DNA of 64,000 nt from Oenanthe sinensis (GCA_028671895.1 CM053802.1:40772201-40836200), one strand, 5' to 3'. Shown: positions 46,015 to 60,420, numbered from the stretch's first letter. Made by a program: numbers and translations. The notes: generated from the sequence alone by a model not told the origin.

Positions 46015-47558
46015 TGTTGGTGTAGGTGTCCTAGAGGCAATACAATGTTTATTTTGATAAACCTTTATGTCAATTGATTATTCAATAAACATATTTATTA
46101 TGACTTTAATTACTGCGATATATTTGTTAGCATAATAAATGTCCTTAGAATCATGATACACATTGTATAGTTTAGTACATGACTTGAACTTGAGATTATA
46201 TAATATATCATATTCTTAAATGTCCCTAGTCGAGTATTATTATTATAGGACAATAATAATACATAAATAGACTAGTATGTTGTTTGACAGATAACCACAT
46301 CTCATTGGTTATAAGTATGGGGATACTAAAGTCAACACATAGGTACATGCAGGAGTACATGGTACTGGACAGACCCACAGTGAGATTCTTCATGTTTAAT
46401 AAAGTCATAAGAAAGACTCACAGTGATAATGGTGTAATGATCCTCTGACTTGAGATCATTATATTTTTATACGAGGATTAATATACTTTGACTACATTAA
46501 AAGTTACCTTTGACCGGGTAATGATAAAAGTGGACATCGGGTATATCATGAGTCGTATGAGAAATATGAATGATAGATAAAGGATTTAACCCTCCTATAA
46601 TTAGGAGAGATATTATTGGCCTCTTGATTGAGTGAGACTATAAAATGCATGGCCGTGCTCAAATAATGATTTGTTTTCATAGTCTACTCATGGATCAAGT
46701 AAACCCGGATTAAATGTTGAAGAGGATGACTAAATACATGCCTCGAGTTTAATCTATAATATATATGGTTAAAAGGATTATATTACACGGAAACATTAAT
46801 CACGAAAGGTTTTATCGAATCACGATTTAATTATTGTTTAATTGGGTAGCAATGATGTATTACTAGATGCCGCTCATTGGTTATAATTTTATTGGAGAAT
46901 AAAAATTATTGCCAATTAAATAATAGCCTATAGGGTCACACGCAAAGAGCACTTAGAGGAATAGTTAATTTAAATTATAGATTTAAATTAATTGATAATT
47001 ATTTGAATTTTTATTATATTAATTAAGTGAGACTTAATTAATTAAGATAATATAAATTCAAATTAGAATTGTATTTCTGCCCATAATAATTAAGTATGAC
47101 TTAGTTATTAATTAAATAATAAAATTCGTTTTATTATTTTCCTAGACCTACATGGGTTAGGTTTTGCTGCTATGGGCCTGTTAACCAAACATTATAAATA
47201 GATAATGTAGGGTTAAGAGGCACAACACGTTTTGATAGAAAAACCCAAGAAGAGGCAGCAAAGAGGCAGGAAGACAATTCGAATTATCAAAGGTTTGCTA
47301 GTACATCCACTCCGTAATCAAGATCGTGAGACGCTTTTGAAGGTGCTCGTGTGGATACCATAGAGGTGTTTTCGAGAAGAAGACACAAGTCGTGATAGCA
47401 AGGATCTCCGTTGAGTTCGTGACATTCAAGATCGTAATAGGTATGATTCGATTATCACCATAATCCGTCCAATCTTATACATGATCCTGCGTTAGGGTTC
47501 CGAAATTTTTCGTTATATTTACGTTTATCCGCTGCGTTTTATGCCTCGGAACTCAACA
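46015..47558 (+). repeat. Solo LTR C1 (E family) in element D's primer site
   Basis: 1544 bp, TGTTGGTGTAGG...GGAACTCAACA. It splits D's primer site (GCATCA left, ATCAGAGC right). Flanks ATCAT (46010-46014) and ATCAG (47559-47563) are a one-mismatch duplication. Numerous differences from E's LTR point to an old insertion. Confidence 0.88.
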
Positions 47559-49608
47559 ATCAGAGCTTGCGAAACATTTTAATTCAGTTATGTGTTTAAT
47601 AGTTTTTGGATGTATGTAAACATGTATATGATATGTCATGACTATATGTTTTATATGATTTTGAATATATGATATTCATATGATGTACAATCATGTGATG
47701 ATTGTGTGTACTATTGTATGTATATGATACATGTTTGTTCTTATTATGAGAATCGTATTCGATACGAATTCTGAAACGACTTCTGTAGATTTTCTGAAAT
47801 CTGTGTCTAGTATCTGATTTTCACAAACGATATATATTTTCTGACTGGAATCGTGTCACTAAGCAATACTGACAAAGTCATCTTCGCATTTGTAAGCCAT
47901 TAGATGTCGTTATAGTCCCCAAAATGGTGATTTATTATTACTGAAATTTATTTGATTTTCTGAAATTTCAAAATTTGTTATATATGTTTTATATGATTTT
48001 GAATATATGATATTCATGTAATGTTTAATCATGTGATGATTGTGTGTATTGTTGTATGTATATGATACCTGTTTGTTCTTATTATGAGAATCGTATTCGA
48101 TACGAATTCTGAAACGACTTCTGTAGATTTTATGAAATCTGTGTCTAGAGTCTTATTACTTGATCTCATTTGTATCATGTTATATGTGTTTTCTGACTGG
48201 ATTCGTATCATAGAGAAATACTGACTTAGTCAGCTTGGCGTATATAAGCCATTCAATATTGTGACAGGTCCCAAAACAGTGATTTATTAGTTTCTGAAAT
48301 TTATTTGATTTTCTAAAATTTCAAAATTTATTATATATGATTATATGATATGTTTATATTATCTGAGATATGTTACATGTGTTATGTGATAGCATGGTGA
48401 ATGGTTTTTAAATATGCCTTGCATGTCATTTATTCATTTTAATTGTTAATCTCGAATGTAACTCGAGTTCTTCTTGTAATTTCATTAGAATAGATTTATT
48501 TATCATTCAATGTAATTATTCAATGGAGACTTGAAAGCAAGGAAGCTAGGAGGCAATCCAAATGATGGAGCAATGAAGAAGATAAAGACATGTAATAGTG
48601 TAGTATTTGAAACCACCATAGATTGACCTTGATAATTCCAATAGCTTGGAAATATAACATAGGATGGGGTCAAAACCAAACACGTTTAATTTATGCACAA
48701 TACATATATTTATATGAATGCATATGTAGATATGTATGCGTTGGAATGATGTACGTATTAGATACGACAACCATGTCATGTCTGCTTAAGAAAGATAAAA
48801 GCTGTAACGATTCAAGATTTTAAAATTAAATAAACGATCATGAGATTCTTGTTTTTATGAAATATGGTATTGAATATGAATTTTCTTTTTCTGATATGGG
48901 GAGATTTTGTCAAAACCGAATTATTATTTGTAAGAAAGTTGGTTTTAAGTGAGACCGCTTGTGACTTCTCTGACGATCTGGAAGTCAAACCATTGACGAA
49001 TATTGAAATGGATTATTTGATCAAGGAAAAATTGAGAATTTCTTTATGATGGGATCATGATCGTTAAACAATAAATCCCTAAATAAATATTAAGTTAATA
49101 AAGATGCCTTCCAATGTTAATACACATCAAGTTCTAGATTGAGAAGGAGTGAGTTTGCCAAAGTGAAGTGCTCTTATCAATCATGGGAAAATGTGATAAG
49201 TAAATGTACTTAGTGTATTGAAACGTTGGGTCTAACTTAACTAAATCATCACAATAGGATTGTGGGTTTAGAGGCATAGAGTTTGGTGAGATTTATTGGA
49301 TAAATGTGTACAATGGGTTGTTCTACCAAACTTTCCAAGAGTTGTATTTGATATAATCGACAAATGTTGTCTACCTAAATAGTTTTGTTTTGTGTGTATT
49401 ATCCAACTCTATCTTAAAACAAGGACGAAATATGGATCTTGGCTCACTAGAAAGATTTAAAGAAATGTTTTCCGAATTAATAGTTAGGGCTATTAGTTTG
49501 ATAAAAATAGTGGGAGGTATATGGTGATATACCATAATCACTTAAACATAATTAATATTAAATATGCAATCTAGTTTATTTTATACACTTTAATATTATA
49601 GATATCAA
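47559..49608 (+). other. Leader of element D with ~350-bp tandem repeat
   Basis: Two diverged ~350-bp copies (about 47640-47985 and 47990-48340), each with the hairpin CGTAT-TCG-ATACG followed by a TTTTCTGACTGGA block. Then AT-rich sequence up to the gag ATG at 49609-49611. No coding sequence. Confidence 0.7.
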
Positions 49609-50460
49609 ATGATAAACACAAACAACTTCTCTATACGATCAGTTCTTGAGAAGGACAAATTGAAAAAAACAAATTTCCTCGACTGACATAGTAGTTTGAG
49701 GATCGTCCTCGGGCACCACAATGTTAGTCAAATCTCTTCCCCTGCTATTAAAGCTGAGAATGTAACATGTTCAAATGATAGTGCTTATTGGAAGTAAATT
49801 GATGTTGTGACTGATGTTTCATGTCTCATGCTTGCAACTATGAGTGTCGAGCTTAAGAAGCAACATGAGCATATAGATGTTTGTGAGACGATTAAGCACC
49901 TTAAAGGATATTTAAGGGACAGACTCTTCAAGATATATTTGACAATTAAATGGTCATATACACTTACAAGTAGGGAGAGTGAGACTCGGTTACACCACAT
50001 GTTCTAAAGACTATAGGGTATTATGCGTACCTTGACATTTTGGGTTTCCAGATTGGTCTGGAGGCTCACCTAGATTTGATCTTACAATCTTTGGACAACA
50101 AATGTTCTTAATTTGTTATGAACAACAAAATGAATATGATTGGTAAAACACCTATTGAGTTGCTAAGCATGTTGAGAACTGCTGAAAGCAACATGATAAA
50201 TGCATGAACTACTACTATAATGATTGTAAACATAGGGAATGCAAAAGGGAAACGAAAATGGAAAGGCAAGGAGAAGATTTGATCTAGTTTCCTTGTCAGA
50301 CCAAAGTCCAATCCCAAAATAGACTCTAAATCTGAATGAGGTGTTGACAAAGAAGAGATTGTCACTTCTATGAAAAATCGGGAAACTGGAAATTTAACTA
50401 TCATGCTTATTTGGAAGATCGAAAGAAGTTGATCAGTAAGGGTCAAGCTTCGAGTATCAG
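49609..50460 (+). pseudogene. Element D gag remnant
   Basis: Starts MINTNNFSIRSVLEKDKL, the copia gag opening. 49807-50007 reads TDVSCLMLATMSVELKKQHEHIDV...SRESETRLHHMF then a stop, identical in its last residues to B. Downstream the true frame is HVLKTIGYYAYLDILG. Stops and shifts destroy the zinc knuckle. Confidence 0.8.
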
Positions 50461-51195
50461 GTTGGAATTGGAGTAAAAGTAGTTTCTCTAGTTGAAGGAA
50501 CTCGTTACTTAATTTTAGGCCTACAAGGAAAATTTAGAACTTGATAATTGTTATAACGTGCTTACAATTAGCATAGACATTATATTAGTTTCTTGTTTGG
50601 ACAAGAAAGCCTTTTTCAATTTAATTAAATAACAAGAGTTGTTTATTCTATTTCGATGACGAGGCTTATAATGTTGCACAACTAGTTAACAATTTATATA
50701 TTCTAAAGTGACTCAAATCAAACATTAACTTTGGCACTGTCGTTGATGCCATATTAATGAGAAACGTATTTCTAAAATACATAATGATGCATTCTTGGAT
50801 AAGTTTGATTATGAATTATACAAAAGGATGCGAATCTTGGTTTATTTAGAAAAATGACTAAAACTCCTTTTACCGGACATGGTGAAAGGGTCACTGAACG
50901 AGTATGACTTATACATTGTGATGTATGTTGTCATATGCGTACAATGACAAAATATAGCATTTATTAACTTCATAAAATTTACTAATTATTTTAGTAGATA
51001 CTGATATATGTATATTTTGAAGAACAAATCCGAATCATTTGAAAAGTTCAAAGACTATAAAGATGAAGTAGAAAATATCAAAGAAAAGTTTTTTTGATAG
51101 GAGGGATCACACCTTGTTGGACATGGTGCTATCAACGTTGAGTCAAAGAATCTTCCAATTAGTTTCCGGGGCTACGCCTTGGACACAGCTGCTTA
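50461..51195 (+). pseudogene. Element D protease and integrase remnant
   Basis: Integrase pieces (MTKTPFTGHGERV, DVCCHMRT, YMYILKNKSESFEKFKDYKDEVENIKEK) in shifting frames up to the C2 insertion, which falls in ...GYALDTAAY. The middle of the D-D-E core appears deleted around 51095. Confidence 0.75.
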
Positions 51196-52747
51196 TGTTA
51201 GTGTAGGTGCCCTAGAGGCAATACAATTTTTCCTTTTAATAAACATTTATGTCATTTGATTATTCAATAAACGTATTTATTATGACTTTAATTACTGCGA
51301 TATATTTGTTAGCATAATAAATGTCCTTAGAATCATGATACTCGTTATATAGTTTAAGTACATGACTTGAACTTGAGATTATATAATATATCATATTCTT
51401 AAAGGTTCCCTAGTCGAGTATTATTATGATAGGACACTAATAATACATAAATAGACTAGTATGTTGTTTGACAGATAACCACATCTCATTGGTTATAAGT
51501 ATGGGGATACTAAAGTCAATACATAGGTACATGTAGGGGTACATGGTACTGGACAGACCCACAGTGAGATTCTTCATGTTTAATTAAGTCATAAGAAAGA
51601 CTCACAGTGATAATTGTGTAATGATCCTCTGACTTGAGATCATTATATTTCTATACGAGGATTGATATACTTTGACTACATTAAAAGTTACCTTTGACCG
51701 GGTGATGATAAAAGTGGACATCGGGTATATCATGAGTCGTATGAGAAATATGAATGATAGATAAAGGATTTAACCCTCCTATAATTAGGAGAGATATTAT
51801 TGGCCTCTTGATTGAGTGAGACTATAAAATGCATGGCCGTGCTCAAATAATGATTTGTTTTTCATAGTCTACTCATGGATCAAGTAAACCCGGATTAAAT
51901 GTTGAAGAGGATGACTAAATACATGCCTCGAGTTTAATCTATAATATATATGGTTAAAGGGATTATATTACACGGAAACATTAATCACGAAAGGTTTTAT
52001 CGAATCACGATTTAATTATTGTTTAATTAGGTAGCAATGATGTATTACTAGATACCGCTCATTGTTTATAATTTTATTGGAGAATAAAATTATTGCTAAT
52101 TAAATAATAGCCTATAGGGTCACACACATAGAGCACCTAGAGGAATAGTTAATTTAAATTATAGATTTAAATTAATTGATGATTAATTCGAATTTATTAT
52201 ATTAATTAAGTGAGACTTAATTAATTGAAATAAATTCGAATTTGAAGAATTATATTTCTGCCAATAATAATTAAGTGTGACTTAATTATTAATTAAATAA
52301 TAGAAGCATGTTTTATTATTTAATCCTATGCCTACATGGGTTAGGTTTTTGCTAAAAAAAGGCCCATTAACCAATCATTATAAATAGATAATGATAGGTT
52401 AAATGGCTTGGAGGTTTTTGTATAAACCCTAGCAGAAGAGGCAGCATAGGAAGAGGCAGAGAGAATTCGAAACCTATCAAAGGAGGCTAGTACTTCCGTT
52501 CCGTGTTCAAGATCGTGAGACGTTCTTGAAGGTGCTCGTGTGGATACCATAGAGGTGCTTTCGAGAGGAAGACACAAATCGTGATAGCAAGGATCTCCGT
52601 TGAGTTCGTGGCATTCAAAATCTTAATAGGTATGATTCGATTATCACCATAATCCGTCAATTCTTATACATGATCCTGCGTTTGGGTTCCGAAAATTTTC
52701 GTTATATTTACGTTTATCCGCTGCGTTTTATGCCTCGGAACCCAACA
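51196..52747 (+). repeat. Solo LTR C2 (E family) with perfect duplication GCTTA
   Basis: 1552 bp, TGTTAGTGTAGG...GGAACCCAACA, flanked by GCTTA at 51191-51195 and 52748-52752. The integrase reading continues across it (...TAAY / TFNRVPT). Stretches compared by eye are nearly identical to E's LTR, so both insertion and loss of the interior are recent. Confidence 0.93.
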
Positions 52748-54004
52748 GCTTATACATTTAACCGAGTTCCTACTAAAATGGTTCAGAAGACTCCGTATGA
52801 AATATGGACTGAGAAACGTCATAGCATGTCATTTATGAAAATTTAGGGATGTGAGGCGTTTGTGGACAAAGATGAGCCTCTCACCTACCAAGACACTATG
52901 AACACTCCATATTCTAAGAGATGGCTGGATGCCATGAAATCTAAGATGGAATCCATGTATACTAATCAAGTATAGACTTTGGTTGATCCACTTGAAGGGG
53001 TAAAACTTATAGGGTGTAAGTGGGTTTTCAAGAAGAAGACCGACATGGATGGTAACGTACAGATCTATAAGGCATGATTGGTGACAAAAGGTTTCAAGAA
53101 AAGTCATGGTATTGACTATGATGAGACCTTTTCACCTGTGGCTATGGTTAAGTCCATCAAGATTTTGCTTGCTATAGCTGCTTACTATGACTATGAAATC
53201 TGGCAAATGGATGTCAAAATCGCTTTCTTAAATGGTAGCCTTGAAGAAGATATGTATGTGTACATGACATAACCTGAGGGTTTTGTTGATCCAAAGGATG
53301 CTAGAAAGGTATGTAAGTTGAGTCGATCCATTTATGGATTAAGACAAGCCTCGAGGAGATGTAATATTCATTTTGATGAAGCTGTCAAATAGTTTGGATT
53401 TATTCAAAATGAAGATGAACCATGTGTTTACAAGAAAGTTAGTGAGAGCCATGTTGCATTCATTATATTATATGTTGATGATATATTACTAATAGGGAAT
53501 GACATTCATTCTCTACAGACTGTGAAGACTTGGTTAAAAAATAATTTCTCAATGAAAGACTTAGGCGATGCGACCTATATATTAGGGATCAGGATCTATA
53601 GAGATAAATCAAGAAGATTGATCGGCCTAAGTCAGAGTACATACATTGACAAAGTTTTGCATCGATTTAGAATGCAAGAGGCTAAAAGGGGATTTGTCCC
53701 AATGTCTCATGGAATATCGATCTCGAAAGAAAACAGTCCTAAATCATTGGATGATAAGGACCGTATGAGTAAAGTTCCATATGCATCGGCAATTGGTTCT
53801 ATAATTTATGCAATGATATGTACTCGTCTTGATGTCTCGTATGCTTTAAGCATGACGAGTAGATACCAGTCTAATCCAGGTGAAAGTCATTGGACGACAA
53901 TCAAGAATATTCTTAAGTACTTGAAGAGGACAAAAGGTCAATTCTTGGTATATGGAGGAGAAGATAAATTGGTTGTAAAAGGTTACACCGATGCTGGTTT
54001 CTAG
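52748..54004 (+). pseudogene. Element D integrase end and reverse transcriptase remnant
   Basis: TFNRVPTKMVQKTPYEIWTEKRHSMSF, then a jump (deletion) to DEDEPLTYQDTMNTP and RT with KGFKKSHGIDYDETFSPVAMVKS, QMDVKIAFLNGSLEED and LYVDDILLIGND (about 53470-53505), then 53522-54004 to YTDAGF. Several in-frame stops occur (for example near 52975, 53075 and 53270). Ends at TAG 54002-54004, the same nonsense codon as in B. Confidence 0.85.
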
Positions 54005-54338
54005 ATAGACAACGATCATTTAGTATTCTTGTCTGACTTTTTGTTTTATCTATTTAAATTGAGATGTTGTATGCTGAAATGGTTCACAGGAGAGACATTT
54101 ATTGATTCTACAATAGAGCTTGAGTATATTGATGCTTGTGAAGCAGCCAAGGAGGCTGTTTGGGCATGTACTTAGGAGATATCACCTAATTAATGAGATT
54201 AATGATCAATGAGATATATATATATGTAAAGTGCATACTAATAATAATATTGCAGACCCACTGACTAAGACTTTGTCGCAGCAGAAGCACGAAAATTACA
54301 CGCTCCATGAGTATTGGATACTTGGGTAATTGGCTCTA
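54005..54338 (+). pseudogene. Element D RNase H remnant with shared deletion
   Basis: EYIDACEAAKEAVW joins directly to HVLRRYHLI at about 54163-54166, lacking the YCDNNGAI segment exactly as in B. Ends ...NNNIADPLTKTLSQQKHE...YLGNWL. Confidence 0.85.
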
Positions 54339-54353
54339 GTGCAAGTGGGAGAT

Positions 54354-55909
54354 TGTTAGTAATTGTGCCCTAAAGACAATTACTTTTATATTTTAAGGAA
54401 AATATTTTATTATTAAGGGTTATGTTTTATTAATTATTATTTATTTATTATGTTTTAGTTACTGCGTAATAAATTGAAAGCATAATAAATGTCCTTGGAA
54501 TTTTGATACGTATTATATATCTTTAAGTATGTGACTTAAAAATGAGATTATATGAATAATATCTCATTCCTAAAATTCTCTAGTCGAGTATTATTATTCA
54601 AAGACAATAATAATGTACAAAGACTAGCATATTTGTTGACAGATGACCACATCTCATTGGTCATAGATATGATGATACTAAAGTCAAAAACATAAGTGTA
54701 TGTCTCAATGCATGGCACTACAATGACCCGTCGTAAAAGTTTACATATTATTAAGTGTCATAAGTAATTCTCACTTTGATAATGATGTAATGATCCTTTG
54801 ACCTGAAATCATTATATTTCTATACGAGAATTAATATACTTTGATTACATTAAAAGTTACCTTTGACCGGGTGATGATAAAAGTGTACATTGGGTATATT
54901 ATGAATCGTATGAGAAATATGAATGATCTAGATGAGATTTAATCCTCCTAATTTTATGTATGATATTATTGGCCTCTTGTTTGAATGAGATTATGAAATG
55001 CACGGTCGTGCTCAAATGTTGATTTAATTTTAATAGTCTACTCATCGATCAAGAAAATAAAGATTAAATTATGAAAAGAATGACACGAGACATGTCTTGA
55101 ATTTAATATATAATAACAAGATTAAAGGGATTATATTACATGGAACATTATTCACGAAAGGTTTAATCAAATCACTGATTTTATTATTATTACTTGGGTA
55201 GTTATGATGTATTACTAGATGCCGCTCATTATTTACAATTTTAATTAGATATTAAAATTGTTGCCAACATAATAATAACCTACAGGGTCACACACAAAGA
55301 ATGCTTGGAGGAGAAATAATTTAAATAATGAATTTAAATTAAATAAGTAATTTATTTTATTTATGATATTAAGTAAGTATGACTTCATTAATTATATAAA
55401 TAGAATAAATGAATTACTTAAACTAATTCCAAAATTAGTAATTATTTAATTAAGTGAGACTTAATTAAATAATTTGGAATTTTGGATTAGTATTAATTAT
55501 ATTTAGATTATAATTAGAAAATTTAATCCTCTATCTATATAATCTCTTTATGGGCTGATTTAACTGAAAGTCACATATTTTATAAAACCCTAGCCGTTTT
55601 GAGAAAATAGGAGGATAGAGAGAGAGAAGTAGTTTTCGGGTGCTAGTACACATCAATCCTTCATGAAAAGTGTTCGTGTGGATATCGTAGAGCGTAGATC
55701 ACGAGAGCAGGATACGTGGTGATTAAAAAGTCTTAGACCTCAATTAGTCTTCCATTATTGAACTGTTAAAGCTTTTTAAGGTATTTATTCTTAATCTCTG
55801 AATTAAATCTTTTATTTTCGCGTGGTTCATGCGGAGGGTTTTGATTTATATTACGTTTTATATTTAATTTTTTCGTTTTTCCACTACATTTGTGACTCTA
55901 AACCCTTCA
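54354..55909 (+). repeat. Second LTR of element D, with primer site on its far side
   Basis: 1556 bp. Polypurine tract AAGTGGGAGAT adjoins its start; TGGAATCAGAGC (55911-55922) adjoins its end. It is therefore a 3' LTR and a 5' LTR at once. Confidence 0.9.
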
Positions 55910-57989
55910 ATGGAATCAGAGCTACTTGCAAAACGTTTTAATTCAGTTATGTGTTAACAGTTTTTCGATGTATGTAAACATGTGTATGATATGCCATGAC
56001 TATATGTTGATATATATGTTTTATATGATTTTGAATATATGATAACCATATGATGTACAATCATGTGATTATTGTGTGTATTGCTGTATGTATATGATAT
56101 ATATTTGTTCTTATTATGAGAATCGTATTCGATACGAATTCTAAAATGACTTCTGTAGATTTTCTGAAATTTGTGTCCAGTGTTTGATTTTCACAAATGA
56201 TGTATATTTTCTGACTGAAATCGTGTCACTAAGCAATACTGATTTTGTCAGCCTGGCATCTATAAGCCATTCGATATCGTTACAAACCCCAAAATGGCAA
56301 TTTAATATTTATTAAAATTTATTTGATTTTCTGAAATTTCAAAATTTGTTATATATGTTTTATATAATTTTGAATATATGATATTCATGTAATGTATAAT
56401 CATGTGATAATTGTGTGTATTGTTGTATGTATATGATACATGTTTGTTCTTATTATGAGAATCGTATTCGATACGAATTCTGAAATGACTTCTGTAGATT
56501 TTCTGAAATTTGTGTCCAGAGTCTGATTTTCACAAACGATATATGTTTTCTTCCTGGAATCGTATCACTTAGCAATACTGACAAAGTTAGCTTGGCATCT
56601 GTAAGCTATTCAATATCGTTACAAGGCCCATAACGGCGATTTATTAGTTTCTGAAATTTATTTGATTTTCTGAAATTTTGAAATTTATTTTATATGATTA
56701 TATGATATGTTTATATAATCTGAGATATATTACATGTGTTATGTGATATCATGGTGGATGGTTATGGCCTAAAGACCCATAATATAGTGGTTTTGAATTA
56801 TGGTTTTAGTTTTTAAATACGACTTGCATGTCGTTTATTCATTGTAATTGTTAATCTCGAATATAACTCGAGTTCTCCTTGTAATTGTTCCATGGAATAG
56901 ATTTATTTATCATTCAATGTAATTGTTCAATGGAGACTTGGAAGCAAGGTAGCTAGGAGGGAATCCAGATGATGGAACAATGAAGAAGATAAAGACATGT
57001 AATAGTGTAGTATTTGAAACCACTATAGATTAACCTTGATAATTCCATTAGTTTGGAAATATAACATATGATGGGGTCAAAACCAAACACGTTTAATTTA
57101 CGCACAATACATATATGTATATGAATGCATTTGTAGATATGTATGCGTTGGAATGATGTATGTATTAGATACGACAACCATGTCATGTCTGCTTAAGAAA
57201 AATAAAATCTGTAACGATTCAAGATTTTAAAATTAAATAAACGATCATGAGATTATTGTTTTTATGAAACACGGTATTGAATATGAATTTTCTCTTTCTG
57301 ATATGGTGAGATTTTGTCAAAACCGAATTATTATTAGTAAGAAATTTAGTTTTAAGTGAGACTGCTTGTGACTTATCCGATGATCTGGAAGTCAAACCAT
57401 TGACGAATATTGAAATGGATTATTTGATCGAGGAAAAATTGAGAATCTCTTTATGATGGGATCATGATCATTAAATAATAAATCCCTAAATAAATATTAA
57501 GTTAATAAAGATGCCTTCTAATGTTAATACACATCAAGTTCTAGATTGAGAAGGAGTGAGTTTGCCAAAGTGAAGTGCTCTTATCAATCATGGGAAAATG
57601 TGATAAGTAAATGTACTTAGTGTATTGAAACGTTGGGTCTAACTTAACTAAATCATCACAATAGGATTGTGGGTTTAGAGGCATAGAGTTTGGTGAGATT
57701 TATTGGATAAATGTGTACAATGGGTTATTCTACCAAACTTTCCAAGAGTTGTATTTGATATAATCGACAAATGTTGTTTACCTAAATAGTTGTGTTTTGG
57801 GTGTATTATCCAACACTATCTGAAAACATGGACAAAATATGGATCTTGGCCCACTAGAAAGATTTAAAGAAATGTTTTCCGAATTAATAGTTAGGGCTAT
57901 TAGTTTGATAAAAATAGTGGGAGGTATATGGTGATATACCATAATCACTTAAACATAATTAATATTAAATCTGCAATCTAGTTTATTTT
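55910..57989 (+). other. Second B/D-family leader in tandem with element D
   Basis: Collinear with 47559-49570, including both ~350-bp repeats, until ...GCAATCTAGTTTATTTT, where LTR F begins just short of the expected gag start. No coding sequence. The rest of this copy lies beyond F and E, outside the window. Confidence 0.8.
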
Positions 57990-58870
57990 TGTTGGGATCC
58001 GGACATATATACGCAGCGGAATTACGCTAAATACAAAAAAAATTAACGAATCCCAAACGCAGGATCCGTGTATAATTAACGAATCACAACATCCCTTCAC
58101 AAAGATCTGCTCTCTATCGGTATCCACACGAACGTCGTATCGTTTAACGATCACTGGAGTTAGGTACTAGCCTGTTTCTGCCTCTTTTTCTCTCTCTTTA
58201 TCTAGCCTCTAAAAAACGTAGAGCTGCTAGAGTTTTTCTCAAAAACGAAATTATAAAAACTGTAACCCTAAACTATACATCTTTATGTATATATAGGGGA
58301 TAGAAGGACTTGGGCCAAAACCCTAATCTGATTGAACCTTTTAAAACCCATTCAGATTTCGGATTTATATTATTATTAAACTCGAATTCTAATATGTATA
58401 TAATTAATCAAGTCTCACTTAATTAATTAAATAAATAAATTCGAATTAATAATAATAATAGTATTTAAATTCATAATTTAAATAACACTCCGTTTAAACG
58501 TTCTTTGTGTGTAACCCTTTAGAATATTATTACGTTGGAAATAATTTTATTTTCTGATAATAAAATTATAAATAATGAGAGACATCTAGTAATACATCAT
58601 TGCTACCCAAGTAATAATAATAATTGGTGATTCAATTAAACCTTTCGTGAATAATGTATAATGTAATATAATCCCTTTAACATTATATTATAGATCAAAC
58701 TCGAGGCATGTATTGTGTCATCCTCTTCAACGTTTAATCCGGGTTTCCTTGATCAATGAGTAGACTATTAATCAAATCAACATTTGAGCATGACCATGCA
58801 TTTTATAGTCTCACTCAATCAAGATGCAAATAATATCACTCCTAAAATAGGAGGGTTAAATCCTATATTT
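57990..58870 (-). repeat. LTR F, partial, interrupted by element E
   Basis: Plus strand TGTTGGGATCCGGACATATATACGCAGCGG-type start, alignable with the E-family LTR but clearly a different family. It stops at ...AATCCTATATTT where E's LTR begins. The remainder should lie right of the window. Confidence 0.8.
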
Positions 58871-60420
58871 TGTTGGGTTCCGAGGCATAAAACGCAGCGG
58901 ATAAACGTAAATATAACGAAAATTTTCGGAACCCAAACGCAGGATCATGTATAAGAATTGACGGATTATGGTGATAATCGAATCATACCTATTAAGATTT
59001 TGAATGCCACGAACTCAACGGAGATCCTTGTTATCACGATTTGTGTCTTCCTCTCGAAAGCACCTCTATGGTATCCACACGAGCACCTTCAAGAACGTCT
59101 CACGATCTTGAACACGGAACGGAAGTACTAGCCTCCTTTGATAGGTTTCGAATTCTCTCTGCCTCTTCCTATGCTGCCTCTTCTGCTAGGGTTTATCCAA
59201 AAACGTGCAAGCCATTTAACCTATCATTATCTATTTATAATGATTGGTTAATGGGCCTTTTTAGCAAAAACCTAACCCATGTAGGCATAGGATTAAATAA
59301 TAAAACATGCTTCTATTATTTAATTAATAATTAAGTCACACTTAATTATTATTGGCAGAAATATAATTCTTCAAATTCGAATTTATTTCAATTAATTAAG
59401 TCTCACTTAATTAATATAATAAATTCGAATTAATCATCAATTAATTTAAATCTATAATTTAAATTAACTATTCCTCTAGGTGCTCTATGTGTGTGACCCT
59501 ATAGGCTATTATTTAATTAGCAATAATTTTATTCTCCAATAAAATTATAAACAATGAGCGGTATCTAGTAATACATCATTGCTACCTAATTAAACAATAA
59601 TTAAATCGTGATTCGATAAAACCTTTCGTGATTAATGTTTCCGTGTAATATAATCCCTTTAACCATATATATTATAGATTAAACTCGAGGCATGTATTTA
59701 GTCATCCTCTTCAACATTTAATCCGGGTTTACTTGATCCATGAGTAGACTATGAAAAACAAATCATTATTTGAGCACGACCATGCATTTTATAGTCTCAC
59801 TCAATCAAGAGGCCAATAATATCTCTCCTAATTATAGGAGGGTTAAATCCTTTATCTATCATTCATATTTCTCATACGACTCATGATATACCCGATGTCC
59901 ACTTTTATCATCACCCGGTCAAAGGTAACTTTTAATGTAGTCAAAGTATATCAATCCTCGTATAGAAATATAATGATCTCAAGTCAGAGGATCATTACAC
60001 CATTATCACTGTGAGTCTTTCTTATGACTTAATTAAACATGAAGAATCTCACTGTGGGTCTGTCCAGTACCATGTACCCTTACATGTACCTATGTATTGA
60101 CTTTAGTATCCCCATACTTATAACCAATGAGATGTGGTTATCTGTCAAACAACATACTAGTCTATTTATGTATTATTATTGTCCTATCATAATAATACTC
60201 GACTAGGGAACCTTTAAGAATATGATATATTATATAATCTCAAGTTCAAGTCATGTACTTAAACTATATAACGAGTATCATGATTCTAAGGACATTTATT
60301 ATGCTAACAAATATATCGCAGTAATTAAAGTCATAATAAATACGTTTATTGAATAATCAAATGACATAAATGTTTATTAAAAGGAAAAATTGTATTGCCT
60401 CTAGGGCACCTACACTAACA
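58871..60420 (-). repeat. 3' LTR of element E
   Basis: 1550 bp, plus strand TGTTGGGTTCCGAGG...CTACACTAACA. Nearly identical to solo LTR C2 in reverse orientation. Confidence 0.93.

Larger units (their letters stand above)
44449..55909 (+). mobile_element. Element D: old copia element of the B family, with two solo LTR insertions
   Basis: Plus-strand relative of B: LTRs 44449-46004 and 54354-55909 (1556 bp each), primer site split by solo LTR C1, leader, broken gag-pol, and polypurine tract identical to B's. The first LTR base is mutated (AGTTAG for TGTTAG). The LTRs differ at many sites, so D is far older than B. After the second LTR another primer site and leader follow directly (55910-57989). 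Confidence 0.9.
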
